Translations under genes and position numbers: made by a program
Notes under the pieces: generated by a model
The model's input: only the letters and a program-made list of their open reading frames with translations
The model's database searches: none
Told to the model about the DNA's origin: nothing
Shown here: positions 1 through 7,667 of the stretch, piece by piece
Layout of the letters: each line of letters starts with the position of its first letter
Position numbering within the stretch: the stretch's first letter is position 1
Source of the DNA: DASSKA01 sp963839365
Lineage (GTDB): Bacteria; Actinomycetota; Actinomycetes; Propionibacteriales; Nocardioidaceae
Length of the DNA stretch: 64,000 bases
NCBI GenBank assembly: GCA_963839365.1
Contig: CAWIUT010000001.1
Location: 1,302,001 to 1,366,000 of the forward strand
Reading direction: 5' to 3'

Positions 1-749
1 CGCGCCAGGTCTTCGACGAGGAGGCGATGGCCGAGCTGGTCCACTCCATCCGCGAGATCGGGCTGCTGCAGCCCATCGTGGTGCGGCCCGTGGGCGAGGA
101 TCGCTACGAGCTGATCATGGGCGAGCGCCGGTGGCGGGCCACCGAGCAGGCCGGCATCGACACCATTCCGGCGATCGTCCGGGACACCGACGACGACGCG
201 ATGCTGCGGGACGCGCTGCTCGAGAACCTGCACCGCTCCCAGCTCAACCCCCTCGAGGAGGCGGCCGCCTACCAGCAGCTCCTCGATGACTTCGGGTGCA
301 CCCACGAGGAGCTGGCGGAGCGGATCGGCCGGAGCCGGCCCCAGATCAGCAACACCCTGCGTCTGCTGCGGTTGTCCCCGGCGGTGCAGCGGCGGGTTGC
401 TGCGGGGGTGCTGTCCGCCGGCCACGCCCGCGCGTTGTTGGCCGTGGAGGATGCCGACATCCAGGACCGACTCGCCGGCCGGGTGGTCGGCGAGGGTCTG
501 AGCGTGCGCAACCTGGAGGAGATCGTCGCTGTCGGCGATCTTGCCCCGGGCCGGCGCAACCGGTCCACCCGGAAGAGGCCCACCGCTCCGGGGCTGGCCG
601 ACCTGGCCGCGCGGCTCTCGGACCGGCTGGAGACGCGGGTCAAGGTCGACCTCGGCAAGACAAAGGGCAAGATCACCGTCGAGTTCGCCTCCATCCCTGA
701 CCTGGAGCGGATCGTGGCGCTCCTGGACCCACGAGGCGGCGACTCCTAG
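1..749 (+). CDS. parB: ParB chromosome-partitioning protein, 5' end outside window
   Basis: ParB binds centromere-like parS sites near the origin, spreads as a CTP-dependent clamp and works with ParA to segregate chromosomes. The frame is open from base 3, so the true start lies upstream; the first internal ATG is at 27. Visible parts are the end of the ParB/Srx-type N-terminal domain (GLLQPIVVRP, then GERRWRA and ENLHRSQLNPLEEA), a helix-turn-helix (GRSRPQISNTLRLL) and a C-terminal dimerisation part ending FASIPDLERIVALL. About 248 residues are present of a usual 300-330. The family assignment is certain. The gene fits the origin-proximal gene order that follows. Confidence 0.96.
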   Translation, partial: RQVFDEEAMAELVHSIREIGLLQPIVVRPVGEDRYELIMGERRWRATEQAGIDTIPAIVRDTDDDAMLRDALLENLHRSQLNPLEEAAAYQQLLDDFGCTHEELAERIGRSRPQISNTLRLLRLSPAVQRRVAAGVLSAGHARALLAVEDADIQDRLAGRVVGEGLSVRNLEEIVAVGDLAPGRRNRSTRKRPTAPGLADLAARLSDRLETRVKVDLGKTKGKITVEFASIPDLERIVALLDPRGGDS

Positions 750-754
750 ACAAG

Positions 755-790
755 TCGACAAATCAACAACAAGACGAAGAGATTTGTCGA
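755..790. promoter_or_regulatory. Inverted repeat downstream of parB
   Basis: Perfect 10-bp arms TCGACAAATC (755-764) and GATTTGTCGA (781-790) flank a 16-base AT-rich centre, six bases after the parB stop. There is no T-run on the + strand. It could be a parB transcript-end hairpin or an operator. The stretch is AT-rich compared with its surroundings. Confidence 0.5.
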
Positions 791-857
791 TATAGCGACA
801 CATCGTTATGTTGCCTCGCGCTGAACGCGTGCTGACGAAGACCTTCTCGACCAACTA

Positions 858-892
858 TTGAAAGTCATCTTTCGAAAGATTACTTTCTACGG
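858..892 (+). promoter_or_regulatory. Promoter with overlapping palindromic operator for the ArsR-like/MFS pair
   Basis: A near-perfect 28-bp palindrome spans 860-887, with halves GAAAGTCATCTTTC and GAAAGATTACTTTC and one mismatched pair. A -35-like TTGAAA (858-863), a 17-base spacer and a -10-like TACTTT (881-886) lie across it. The predicted transcript start is at or next to the ATG at 893, and no Shine-Dalgarno sequence is present, so the mRNA may be leaderless. Occupancy of the palindrome would block the promoter. The obvious candidate ligand is the winged-helix regulator encoded directly downstream (inference). Confidence 0.6.
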
Positions 893-1585
893 ATGCCGCC
901 CCGTCGCCGTGTCACCGATCCCGCCGCGCTGAAGGCGCTGGCCCACCCGCTGCGCTGGGCGCTGCTCGGTCTGCTGGTGACCGAGGGGCCCCGGACCGCC
1001 AGTGAGCTCGCCAGGGTCCTGGGGGAGTCCGCCTCGAACTGCTCCTGGCACCTTCGTCAGCTCGCCCAACACGGCTTCGTCGAGGAGGCACCCGGTGGCA
1101 CGGGGCGTAACCGGCCATGGCGGGCGGTCGCGGAGGGACTCTCATGGGGCGATGACGACCCCGACCCGGCCGCCGCCGCTGCCGCGAACGCGTTGACCGA
1201 CGTGCTGCTCGAGCGGGAGATCGCGGCGCTGCGGGCCGCGCGGGCGGCCAGGGCGTACGAGCCCACGCAGTGGCGGAAGGTCACCGGCCTCACCCAGTCG
1301 GCGATGTGGGTAACTCCGGAGGAGGCGGCGGAGCTGCTCGCCGCGATGCGGGACCTGTTCGCCGCCTACGACGACAGGATCGCCGACTCCGGCTGTCGTC
1401 CGGCGGACGCACGCCTGGTGAGCGTGATCGGTTGGCTGGCCCCCAGCCATCCCTACGGCCCGGAGCACGCCCCCGCGCCAGAGCACCAGCCCGCGCACGA
1501 ACCTGGGCACGAACCCGGGCACGAACCTGGGCACGAACCTGGGCACGAACCCGGGCACCAACCCGGGCAGGAGCCGGGGCGATGA
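893..1585 (+). CDS. ArsR-like winged-helix transcriptional regulator with EPGH-repeat tail
   Basis: The protein has 230 residues. The N-terminal third has the ArsR-type winged-helix pattern (DPAALKALAHPLRWALLGLL, then TASELARVLGES and CSWHLRQLAQHGFV), followed by a helical middle part (residues about 90-185) typical of actinobacterial regulators paired with exporters. The last 35 residues are a low-complexity EPGH tandem repeat with no predicted fold. The stop overlaps the start of the MFS gene by four bases (ATGA), so the two are translationally coupled. Local repression of the pair through the palindrome just upstream is likely. The inducer is unknown. No metal-binding cysteine motif is visible, so it is probably not an arsenic or heavy-metal sensor. 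Confidence 0.82.
   Translation: MPPRRRVTDPAALKALAHPLRWALLGLLVTEGPRTASELARVLGESASNCSWHLRQLAQHGFVEEAPGGTGRNRPWRAVAEGLSWGDDDPDPAAAAAANALTDVLLEREIAALRAARAARAYEPTQWRKVTGLTQSAMWVTPEEAAELLAAMRDLFAAYDDRIADSGCRPADARLVSVIGWLAPSHPYGPEHAPAPEHQPAHEPGHEPGHEPGHEPGHEPGHQPGQEPGR
1499..1581 (+). repeat. 12-bp in-frame tandem repeat encoding EPGH units
   Basis: About six and a half copies of a 12-bp unit (GAACCTGGGCAC, with GAACCCGGGCAC variants) encode Glu-Pro-Gly-His at the C-terminus of the ArsR-like regulator. The unit length keeps the frame whatever the copy number, so length variation between strains would be tolerated. The array ends exactly at the start of the next gene. Confidence 0.9.
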
Positions 1586-2853
1586 GGAAGGCCTTCGCGG
1601 TGCCGGGTTTCCCCAGGCTGTTCCTGGGGCTGGCCGCGAGCATGCTCGGCGACTCGCTGATGCTGATCGTGCTGAGCATCTGGGTCAAGCAGCTGACCGG
1701 CTCCAACAGCGCGGCCGGGCTCACCTTCTTCTGGCTGGCGCTGCCCGCCCTGGTCGGCCCCGCCCTCGGCTACCTCGTGGACCGGGTGGCCCGGCGGGGC
1801 TTCCTGCTCGTGGCCAACCTGCTGTCCGCGGCCGCCCTGCTGCCGCTGCTCGCCGTGCACCAGGCCGCGGACGTCTGGATCATCTACGTGGTGGCGTTGC
1901 TGTACGGCGTGTCCTTCGTCGTGACGCCGGCGGCGCTCAACGGCCTGCTGAAGGACATGCTCCCCGCCGACGTGCTGGTGGAGGCCAACGCCAGCCTGTC
2001 GGTGACCCGGGAGGCGTTCCGCCTCGTCGGACCGCCGGCAGGCGCGGCCCTGTTCGCGTTCCTGGGCGGCGGGGTGGTCGCGCTCGCCGACGCATGCACC
2101 TTCGTGGTCGCCGCGATCGCGGTGGGCACCCTCACGGTGGTCGAGCAGCGCCCCGACCAGGGGACCGAGCAGGCCGCCCACTGGCTCGGCCGGCTGTCTG
2201 CCGGGATGGCGCACATCCGACGTACCCCCACCTTGCTGCACGCGACCTTGGGCATGAGCATCTGTCTGCTGGTGATCGGGTTCTCCGAGTCGGCCGTCTA
2301 CGCGGTGGTCGACGCCTTCGGGAAGCCGGTCGAGTTCGTGGGCGCCGTGGTCTCGGTGCAGGGCGTCGGCGCGGTCGCGGGAGGGCTGCTGTCCGGCCGG
2401 ATCGTCCGGCGTCTCGGTGAGCCCGGGACCCTGGTGGCCGGCCTGTCGCTGCTCGTGGTGGGGCTGGCGGGGGTTGCCGGCGCGCTGGCGATCTGGCAGC
2501 TGCTCGTCGCCACGGTGGTCATCGGAGCCGGGCTCCCGGTGCTCGTCGTCGCCTACAACACCCTGCTGCAGAAGCAGACCCCGGGCCACCTGATGGGCCG
2601 GGTGAGCACCACCACCGAGGTCCTGGTCACCACCCCCCAGGCGGTGTCGATCGCGCTCGGTGCGCTGCTCGTGACGCTGCTGAGCTACCGGGCCATCTTC
2701 GCGCTGATGGCGCTCGGCGTGCTGATCGCCGCCGGCTACCTGGCGACCGTGCTGCGCGGCCGGCTCGGGCCGGTCGCGGCCGTCACCATCGAGACGGTGC
2801 CTGCTGGGGGCGGGCAGCACCCGGCGGTGCCCGGCGGCGACGGTTTCTCGTGA
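1582..2853 (+). CDS. MFS transporter, drug-efflux type
   Basis: This is a 423-residue integral membrane protein with about 12 hydrophobic segments. It is an MFS permease of the DHA3/enterobactin-exporter-like type common in actinobacteria. The start at 1582 overlaps the regulator stop (ATGA), and the N-terminus MRKAFAVPGFPRLFLGLAASMLGDS matches the usual first helix. The motif DRVARR after helix 2 is the loop 2-3 basic signature, and a second copy (SGRIVRRLG) follows helix 8. It forms an operon with the upstream regulator and probably exports a hydrophobic compound sensed by it. The substrate cannot be told from sequence. Confidence 0.87.
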   Translation: MRKAFAVPGFPRLFLGLAASMLGDSLMLIVLSIWVKQLTGSNSAAGLTFFWLALPALVGPALGYLVDRVARRGFLLVANLLSAAALLPLLAVHQAADVWIIYVVALLYGVSFVVTPAALNGLLKDMLPADVLVEANASLSVTREAFRLVGPPAGAALFAFLGGGVVALADACTFVVAAIAVGTLTVVEQRPDQGTEQAAHWLGRLSAGMAHIRRTPTLLHATLGMSICLLVIGFSESAVYAVVDAFGKPVEFVGAVVSVQGVGAVAGGLLSGRIVRRLGEPGTLVAGLSLLVVGLAGVAGALAIWQLLVATVVIGAGLPVLVVAYNTLLQKQTPGHLMGRVSTTTEVLVTTPQAVSIALGALLVTLLSYRAIFALMALGVLIAAGYLATVLRGRLGPVAAVTIETVPAGGGQHPAVPGGDGFS

Positions 2854-2866
2854 AACGTCCGGCCGG

Positions 2867-3826
2867 TCAGCGCGTCAGAGCCACCCGGACCAGGTCGGCG
2901 AACAGTCCGCCGAGGTCCAGGCCGGCCGCCTGGACCGCCAGAGGCACGGTCGAGGTCTCGGTCAGCCCCGGGGCGACGTTGACCTCGAGGAACCAGACCG
3001 TCCCGTCCTCGTCGACCACCAGGTCGGAGCGGGACAGGTCGCGCAGCCCGAGCACGCGGTGTGCCTCCACCGCCACTCGGGCACACTCGTCGGCCAATGC
3101 GTCGGAGAGCTTGGCCGGCACCCCGAACTCGGTGCTGCCGGCGGTGTAGCGGGCGGTGTAGTCGTAGACCCCGCCGTCCGGCTCGATCGACACCGCCGGA
3201 AGGGCCCGGGGACCGTCCCCGGTGTCCACCACCGGGACCGCGACCTCGGTGCCGGTCACCAGCCGCTCCACCAGCGCGGTGTCGGCGTAGGAGAAGGCGG
3301 CCACCATCGCCGGGGCCAGCCCCTGGCGCTCCCGGACCGCCGTGCACCCCAGCGCCGAGCCACCCCGGGTCGGCTTGACGATCAGCGGCAGACCGAGTGC
3401 CGCGACCGCCACGTCCATCACCGCCGCCGCCCCGAGCTCCCGGAACGTCTCGTGGGGCAGGGCGACCCCGGCCGGCACCTGCAGGCCCGCCTCGGCCACG
3501 ACCGACTTGGCCGCCGGCTTGTCGAAGGCCCTCCGGCAGGCAGCAGGGCGGGAGCCCACGTAGGGGACCCCGAGCAGCTCGAGCACCTCCCGGATCGCGC
3601 CGTCCTCGCCGCTCTCCCCGTGCAGGAGGGGTACGACGCAGGCGGGGCGGTCGTCACGCAGCGACGGCACCAGGGTCGCGTCCACGTCACGCTCCTCCAC
3701 CTCGACCCCGGTGGCGCGCAGCGCCTCCGCGACCCGCCGTCCGGAGTGCAGCGAGACCTCCCGCTCGTGGGAGAGGCCGCCGGCGAGCACCACGACACGG
3801 CCGCCGCCCGCGATATCCCGGTCCAT
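2867..3826 (-). CDS. D-alanine--D-alanine ligase family protein
   Basis: This 319-residue ATP-grasp ligase has the Ddl signatures: N-terminal GGLSHEREVSLHSG, HGESGEDG (canonical HGxxGEDG), the ATP-grasp strand LPLIVKPTRGGSALGC, and the C-terminal FLEVNVAPGLTETSTVP, matching the family's EVN-PG-T-S motif. Ddl enzymes join two D-alanines for the peptidoglycan stem. Actinobacteria usually keep the housekeeping ddl elsewhere, so this may be a second ligase or one with different dipeptide specificity (inference). The start at 3826 leads straight into the N-terminal domain. The stop lies 13 bp from the convergent MFS stop. It sits just downstream of the aminotransferase gene on the same strand, with a 9-bp gap, so cotranscription is likely. 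Confidence 0.88.
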   Translation of the reverse strand: MDRDIAGGGRVVVLAGGLSHEREVSLHSGRRVAEALRATGVEVEERDVDATLVPSLRDDRPACVVPLLHGESGEDGAIREVLELLGVPYVGSRPAACRRAFDKPAAKSVVAEAGLQVPAGVALPHETFRELGAAAVMDVAVAALGLPLIVKPTRGGSALGCTAVRERQGLAPAMVAAFSYADTALVERLVTGTEVAVPVVDTGDGPRALPAVSIEPDGGVYDYTARYTAGSTEFGVPAKLSDALADECARVAVEAHRVLGLRDLSRSDLVVDEDGTVWFLEVNVAPGLTETSTVPLAVQAAGLDLGGLFADLVRVALTR

Positions 3827-3835
3827 CTGCCCTCC

Positions 3836-5179
3836 TCAGCTCAGGTCGGTGTTCGGTGCCTCGTAGCCGCGTCCGGTGCTCAGCTGGTGCTGCTCGCCGA
3901 CGCTGCCGAACGTCGCCCGCAGCTCGGTCTCCCGACCGATCACCTCCACCAGGCGGCGCACGCCCTCGCGGATCCGCTCGGGAGTGGGGTAGCAGTAGGA
4001 CAGCCGCATGCTCTGCGCGCCCAGCCCGTCGGCGTAGAACGCAGTCCCCGGCACGTAGGCCACTCGCTCGGTCACCGCCCGGGGGAGCATCGCCTTGGCG
4101 TCCAGACCCTCGGGCAGGGTCAGCCACACGTAGAAGCCGCCCTCGGGCACGTTCCAGTGGGCTCCGGGAGGCATCAGGTCTGCCAGCGCGCCCACCATGG
4201 CGTCCCGGCGCTCCCGGTACAGCTCCCGGAACTGCTTGATCTGCCCCAGCCAGTCGTGCTCGGACAGGTAGGCCGAGACTGCCATCTGCGAGAACGACGG
4301 CGGGCACAAGGTGGCAGACTCCTGGGCCAGCACCAGCTTCTCCCGGACCGCGTGCGGCGCCAGCGCCCAGCCCACCCGGAACCCGGGCGCGAACGTCTTG
4401 GAGAACGAGCCGAGGTAGACCACCCCGTCCGGCTCGTCGGCGCGCAGCGCCCGGCGCGGCTCGTGGTCGAAGCCGAGCAGGCCGTACGGGTTGTCCTCGA
4501 GGACCAGCACGTCCGCCTCGCGGCAGATCTCGAGGATCTCCTGGCGGCGCGGGGTGGACAAGGTGACGCCGGCCGGGTTGTGGAAGTTCGGGATCGTGTA
4601 GGTGAACTTCACCCGCCGGCCCGCCTCGCGCAGCGCTGCCAGTGCCTCCCGGAGCGCCCCCGGCACCAGTCCCTCGGCGTCCATCGCGACGTGCACCACC
4701 TGGCACTCGTAGGCGCGGAACACGCCCAGTGCGCCGACGTACGAGGGCGCCTCGCAGATCACCACGTCGCCGGGGTCGCAGAAGATCCGGGTCACCAGGT
4801 CCACCGCCTGCTGCGAGCCGACGGTCACCACCACGTCGTCGGGGTGTGCCTCGATGCCCTCCAGCCGCATCACGTCGCAGATCTGCTCCCGGAGCCGGGG
4901 ATCGCCCTGCCCGGAGCCGTACTGCATCGCGGTCGCGCCGTGGTCGGCGATCAGGTCCCCGATGGCTCCGCCGACCACGTCCAGGGGCAGCCCGGAGATG
5001 TTCGGCATACCGCCGGCCAGCGACACCACCTCCGGGCGGCTGGCCACCGCGAACAGCGCCCGGATCTCCGAGGCCGTCATCCCCTTCGTGCGCGAGGCGT
5101 ACCGGTCGACGTAGGTGTCCAGGCGCGTGCTGACCCCGGGCGGCTGGGGACGCTCGGTGACGGGGTCGCTGTCGGGCAT
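3836..5179 (-). CDS. PLP-dependent aminotransferase, class I fold (2-aminoadipate/MocR-C-terminal type)
   Basis: The protein has 447 residues. It has the fold-type I landmarks SLAGGMPN, YGSGQGDPRLREQI, the Asn/Pro/Gly stretch IPNFHNPAG, LEDNPYG and the Schiff-base lysine in GSFSKTFAPGFRVGW. The N-terminal SRTKGMTASEIRALF is typical of 2-aminoadipate / aromatic aminotransferases lacking a GntR domain. I place the start at 5179 because GGAG precedes it by a normal distance and the conserved region begins about 20 residues later; longer upstream reading would run into the divergent acetyltransferase promoter. It transfers amino groups to 2-oxoglutarate or a similar acceptor. The substrate is uncertain. 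The gene is conserved between parB and trx in Nocardioides-like genomes. Confidence 0.87.
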   Translation of the reverse strand: MPDSDPVTERPQPPGVSTRLDTYVDRYASRTKGMTASEIRALFAVASRPEVVSLAGGMPNISGLPLDVVGGAIGDLIADHGATAMQYGSGQGDPRLREQICDVMRLEGIEAHPDDVVVTVGSQQAVDLVTRIFCDPGDVVICEAPSYVGALGVFRAYECQVVHVAMDAEGLVPGALREALAALREAGRRVKFTYTIPNFHNPAGVTLSTPRRQEILEICREADVLVLEDNPYGLLGFDHEPRRALRADEPDGVVYLGSFSKTFAPGFRVGWALAPHAVREKLVLAQESATLCPPSFSQMAVSAYLSEHDWLGQIKQFRELYRERRDAMVGALADLMPPGAHWNVPEGGFYVWLTLPEGLDAKAMLPRAVTERVAYVPGTAFYADGLGAQSMRLSYCYPTPERIREGVRRLVEVIGRETELRATFGSVGEQHQLSTGRGYEAPNTDLS

Positions 5180-5321
5180 GGGGGCTCCACTCACTTCGCT
5201 ACTAGGATGAATCATCCGCGCAGAACCCACGAGTTCGAGGTTGCGACATGAGACGGAACGCGAGTAGTTCGCTCCGCCGGTCTGTTCGTGGGGCGTGGCC
5301 GGACCCGGACCGGGGGTGAGG

Positions 5322-5963
5322 ATGGCTCGACGACTGGCCCACCTGACGTTGGACAACCTCGGCGACCTGCCGATCGCCTGCCAGTCCTGCGTGTTCTGGG
5401 AGCTCGACCCGGTGCGCCGGGAGAGGGCGGTGACCGCCGGGGAGGCCGCGGAGGAGAAGGAGTCCTGGATCTCCCAGGTGCTGCTCGAGTGGGGCTCGTG
5501 CGGCCGCATCGCGTACGTCGACGGGGACCCCGCCGGCTACGTGGTGTACGCGCCTCCCGCGTTCGTCCCCGGAACCCGCAGCTTTCCGACCGCACCGGCC
5601 AGCGAGGACTCGGTGCTGCTGGTCACCGCGATGGTCTACCCGGAGTACGGCAACATCGGGCTGGGCCGGACGCTGGTGCAGGCGGTCGCGAAGGACCTGC
5701 TCAAGCGGGGCGGCATCCGGGCCATCGAGGCGTTCGCCGACAACCGTAACGCGGTCGGGTACGGCGGCTGCCTGCTGCCGACCGACTTCCTGCTCCGGGT
5801 CGGCTTCAAGACCCACCGGCCGCACCCGCGGCACCCGCGGCTGCGGCTGGAGCTGAAGTCGGTGCTGACCTGGCGGGAGGAGGTGGAGGCCGCCCTGGAG
5901 AAGCTGGTCGGCGGCCTCCGGCCGGTCCGCCCGGCGGCGGAGCACGTCCCCCGTCAGCCGTGA
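5322..5963 (+). CDS. GNAT-family N-acetyltransferase
   Basis: The protein has 213 residues. The acetyl-CoA-binding motif A is visible as VLLVTAMVYPEYGNIGLGRTL followed by a helix and IEAFADN, the usual GNAT beta4-alpha3-beta5 layout. The ATG at 5322 is preceded by GGTGAGG, a better start than the in-frame GTG at 5295. It is divergent from the aminotransferase, with 142 bp between starts. The N-terminal LPIACQSCVFWELD resembles a subgroup conserved in actinobacteria next to trxA. The acceptor substrate is unknown. Confidence 0.82.
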   Translation: MARRLAHLTLDNLGDLPIACQSCVFWELDPVRRERAVTAGEAAEEKESWISQVLLEWGSCGRIAYVDGDPAGYVVYAPPAFVPGTRSFPTAPASEDSVLLVTAMVYPEYGNIGLGRTLVQAVAKDLLKRGGIRAIEAFADNRNAVGYGGCLLPTDFLLRVGFKTHRPHPRHPRLRLELKSVLTWREEVEAALEKLVGGLRPVRPAAEHVPRQP

Positions 5964-5987
5964 CGCCGCCGGACGCTCAGTCGCCGG

Positions 5988-6314
5988 TCAGCCCAGGAAC
6001 TCGCTGAGCTCGTTGAGCAGGGCGGCCTTCGGCTTGGCGCCGACGATCTGGCGGACCACCTCGCCGTTCTGGTAGACGTTCAGCGTCGGGATGCCGGTCA
6101 CGCGGTACGACGCCGGGGTGACCGGGTTCTCGTCGACGTTCATCTTCACGAACGTGATCTTGTCGCCGTGCTCCGCGCGGATCTCCTCGAGGATCGGGCT
6201 GACCTGCCGGCACGGACCGCACCACTCCGCCCAGAAGTCCACCAGCACGGGCTTGTCCGCCTTGAGGACCTGGGTCTCGAAGTCGGCGTCGGTGACGGCT
6301 TGCATATCGGCCAC
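5988..6314 (-). CDS. trxA: Thioredoxin
   Basis: This 108-residue classical thioredoxin has the redox-active WCGPC motif (residues about 31-35), the buried Asp of VDFWAEW and the cis-proline segment GIPTLNVY. It reduces protein disulfides in the cytoplasm using electrons from the adjacent thioredoxin reductase. The GTG start at 6314 has a good GGAG about seven bases upstream; the internal ATG at 6305 is less well placed. It lies 131 bp downstream of trxB on the same strand with a hairpin between them. An SigR-type promoter upstream of trxB probably controls both. Confidence 0.97.
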   Translation of the reverse strand: MADMQAVTDADFETQVLKADKPVLVDFWAEWCGPCRQVSPILEEIRAEHGDKITFVKMNVDENPVTPASYRVTGIPTLNVYQNGEVVRQIVGAKPKAALLNELSEFLG

Positions 6315-6366
6315 GGGGGCTCCTTCTCTCCTCTGTTCAACGACTGTCGAGTCTAGACAACCACCC

Positions 6367-6389
6367 GCCGGGGACGTTTCTTCCCCGGC
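6367..6389. terminator. Hairpin between trxB and trxA
   Basis: A perfect 8-bp stem GCCGGGGA / TCCCCGGC has a 7-base loop (6375-6381). It lies 57 bases past the trxB stop and about 55 bases before the trxA start on the minus strand. No T-tract follows. It may be a partial terminator or an mRNA-stability/processing element that sets different trxB and trxA levels. Confidence 0.5.
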
Positions 6390-6445
6390 CGTGGGGGGCC
6401 TGCCCGGTCCTGCCTCCGCCGGGCGACGGACCTGTGGCGGGCGGC

Positions 6446-7507
6446 TCAGCCGCCCGCGATCTGCACCTGCTCGCTGAGCATCTCGGCCGCCACGTCGGGG
6501 GACTCGGTGCTGCCCGCCTGGGCCAGGTCGGCAAGGAACCGCTCGGCGTCAAGGGCGGCGGCGCAGCCGGTGCCCGCAGCCGTGACGGCCTGGCGGTACT
6601 GGTGGTCGACCAGGTCGCCGCACGAGAAGACGCCGGGCACGTTGGTGCGCGTGGTCGGCTGGTCGACCAGCACGTAGCCCTCCTCGTCCAGGCGGACCTG
6701 GCCCGAGAGCAGCTCCGAGCGTGGGTCGTGACCGATCGCGATGAACAGCCCGGTCACGTCGAGCTCGCGCTGCTCCCCGGTCTGCGTGTCGGTCAGGGTC
6801 AGGCCGGTCAGCTTGTCCTCACCGTGGATGGCCTCCACCTTGGAGTTCCAGGCGACCTCGATCTTCGGGTCGGCGAACAGCCGGTCCTGCATGATCTTCG
6901 AGGCGCGCAGGGCGTCGCGTCGGTGCACCAGGGTGACCTTGGAGGCGAACCGGGACAGGAACGTCGCCTCCTCGACAGCGGAGTCGCCCCCGCCGACGAC
7001 GGCGATGTGCTGGTCCCGGAAGAAGAAGCCGTCGCAGGTGGCGCACCAGCTCACCCCGTGTCCGGACAGCCGGTCCTCGTCGGGAATGCCGAGCTTGCGG
7101 TAGCCGGAGCCCATCGCCAGGATCACCGCCCGGGCCCGGTGCTGCTCACCGGACCCGTCGGTGACCACCTTGACCGCGCCGGTGAGGTCGACTGCGGTGA
7201 TGTCGTCGGGGACCAGCGTGGCGCCGAACCGCTCGGCCTGGGCGCGCATGTTGTCCATCAGCTCCGGACCCATGATCCCGTCCCGGAAGCCGGGGAAGTT
7301 CTCCACCTCGGTGGTGTTCATCAGCGCGCCACCGGCGGTCACCGACCCCTCGAACACGAGCGGCGCGAGGTTCGCCCGCGCGGCGTACACCGCAGCGGTG
7401 TAGCCGGCCGGCCCGGAGCCGATGATGATGACGTCGCGGACCTCGACCCCGCTGTGGGAGCCGTTGGAACTCACGTTGGAAGTCACGTCGGAACTCATGG
7501 TCAGCAT
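6446..7507 (-). CDS. trxB: Thioredoxin-disulfide reductase
   Basis: This FAD/NADPH enzyme reduces thioredoxin. It has an FAD-binding GSGPAGYTAAVYAAR, the redox-active pair in WCATCDGFFF, the NADPH-binding VVGGGDSAVEEATFL with HRRDALRAS, and a C-terminal FAD motif GVFSCGDLVD. The start is not fully settled. The ATG at 7507 (MLTMSSDV) has AGGAG only three bases away, while the ATG at 7498 is twelve bases from it. Either way there is a Ser/Asn-rich leader of about 20 residues before the conserved domain. The gene heads trxB-trxA. The SigR-type promoter about 75 bp upstream indicates control by disulfide stress. Confidence 0.97.
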   Translation of the reverse strand: MLTMSSDVTSNVSSNGSHSGVEVRDVIIIGSGPAGYTAAVYAARANLAPLVFEGSVTAGGALMNTTEVENFPGFRDGIMGPELMDNMRAQAERFGATLVPDDITAVDLTGAVKVVTDGSGEQHRARAVILAMGSGYRKLGIPDEDRLSGHGVSWCATCDGFFFRDQHIAVVGGGDSAVEEATFLSRFASKVTLVHRRDALRASKIMQDRLFADPKIEVAWNSKVEAIHGEDKLTGLTLTDTQTGEQRELDVTGLFIAIGHDPRSELLSGQVRLDEEGYVLVDQPTTRTNVPGVFSCGDLVDHQYRQAVTAAGTGCAAALDAERFLADLAQAGSTESPDVAAEMLSEQVQIAGG

Positions 7508-7581
7508 GCACTCCTGCACGTAGAGACTGGTACGGGGCCGGTGCGGGCCAGGTCGGCTGCGCACAAGCGGCCTGCCGGTAC

Positions 7582-7607
7582 AACCGATCCTAGGGGCCGC
7601 GGATTCC
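7582..7607 (-). promoter_or_regulatory. SigR/SigH-type promoter of trxB-trxA
   Basis: On the minus strand GGAAT (7607-7603) is followed by exactly 18 bases and GTT (7584-7582). This is the textbook consensus of the redox-stress ECF sigma factor called SigR in Streptomyces and SigH in mycobacteria. In those genera trxBA is a known target. The predicted transcript starts about 65-70 bases upstream of trxB. Confidence 0.75.
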
Positions 7608-7667
7608 CGACCGGCCGGGCCGCCGTGCGGCGCTGGGTCAGGACCCGCACCTGGATCTCGGCTTGGG

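Noticed and set aside
1499..1581. CRISPR-like repeats
   Set aside because: Contiguous 12-bp in-frame coding repeats without spacers; no cas genes in the window.
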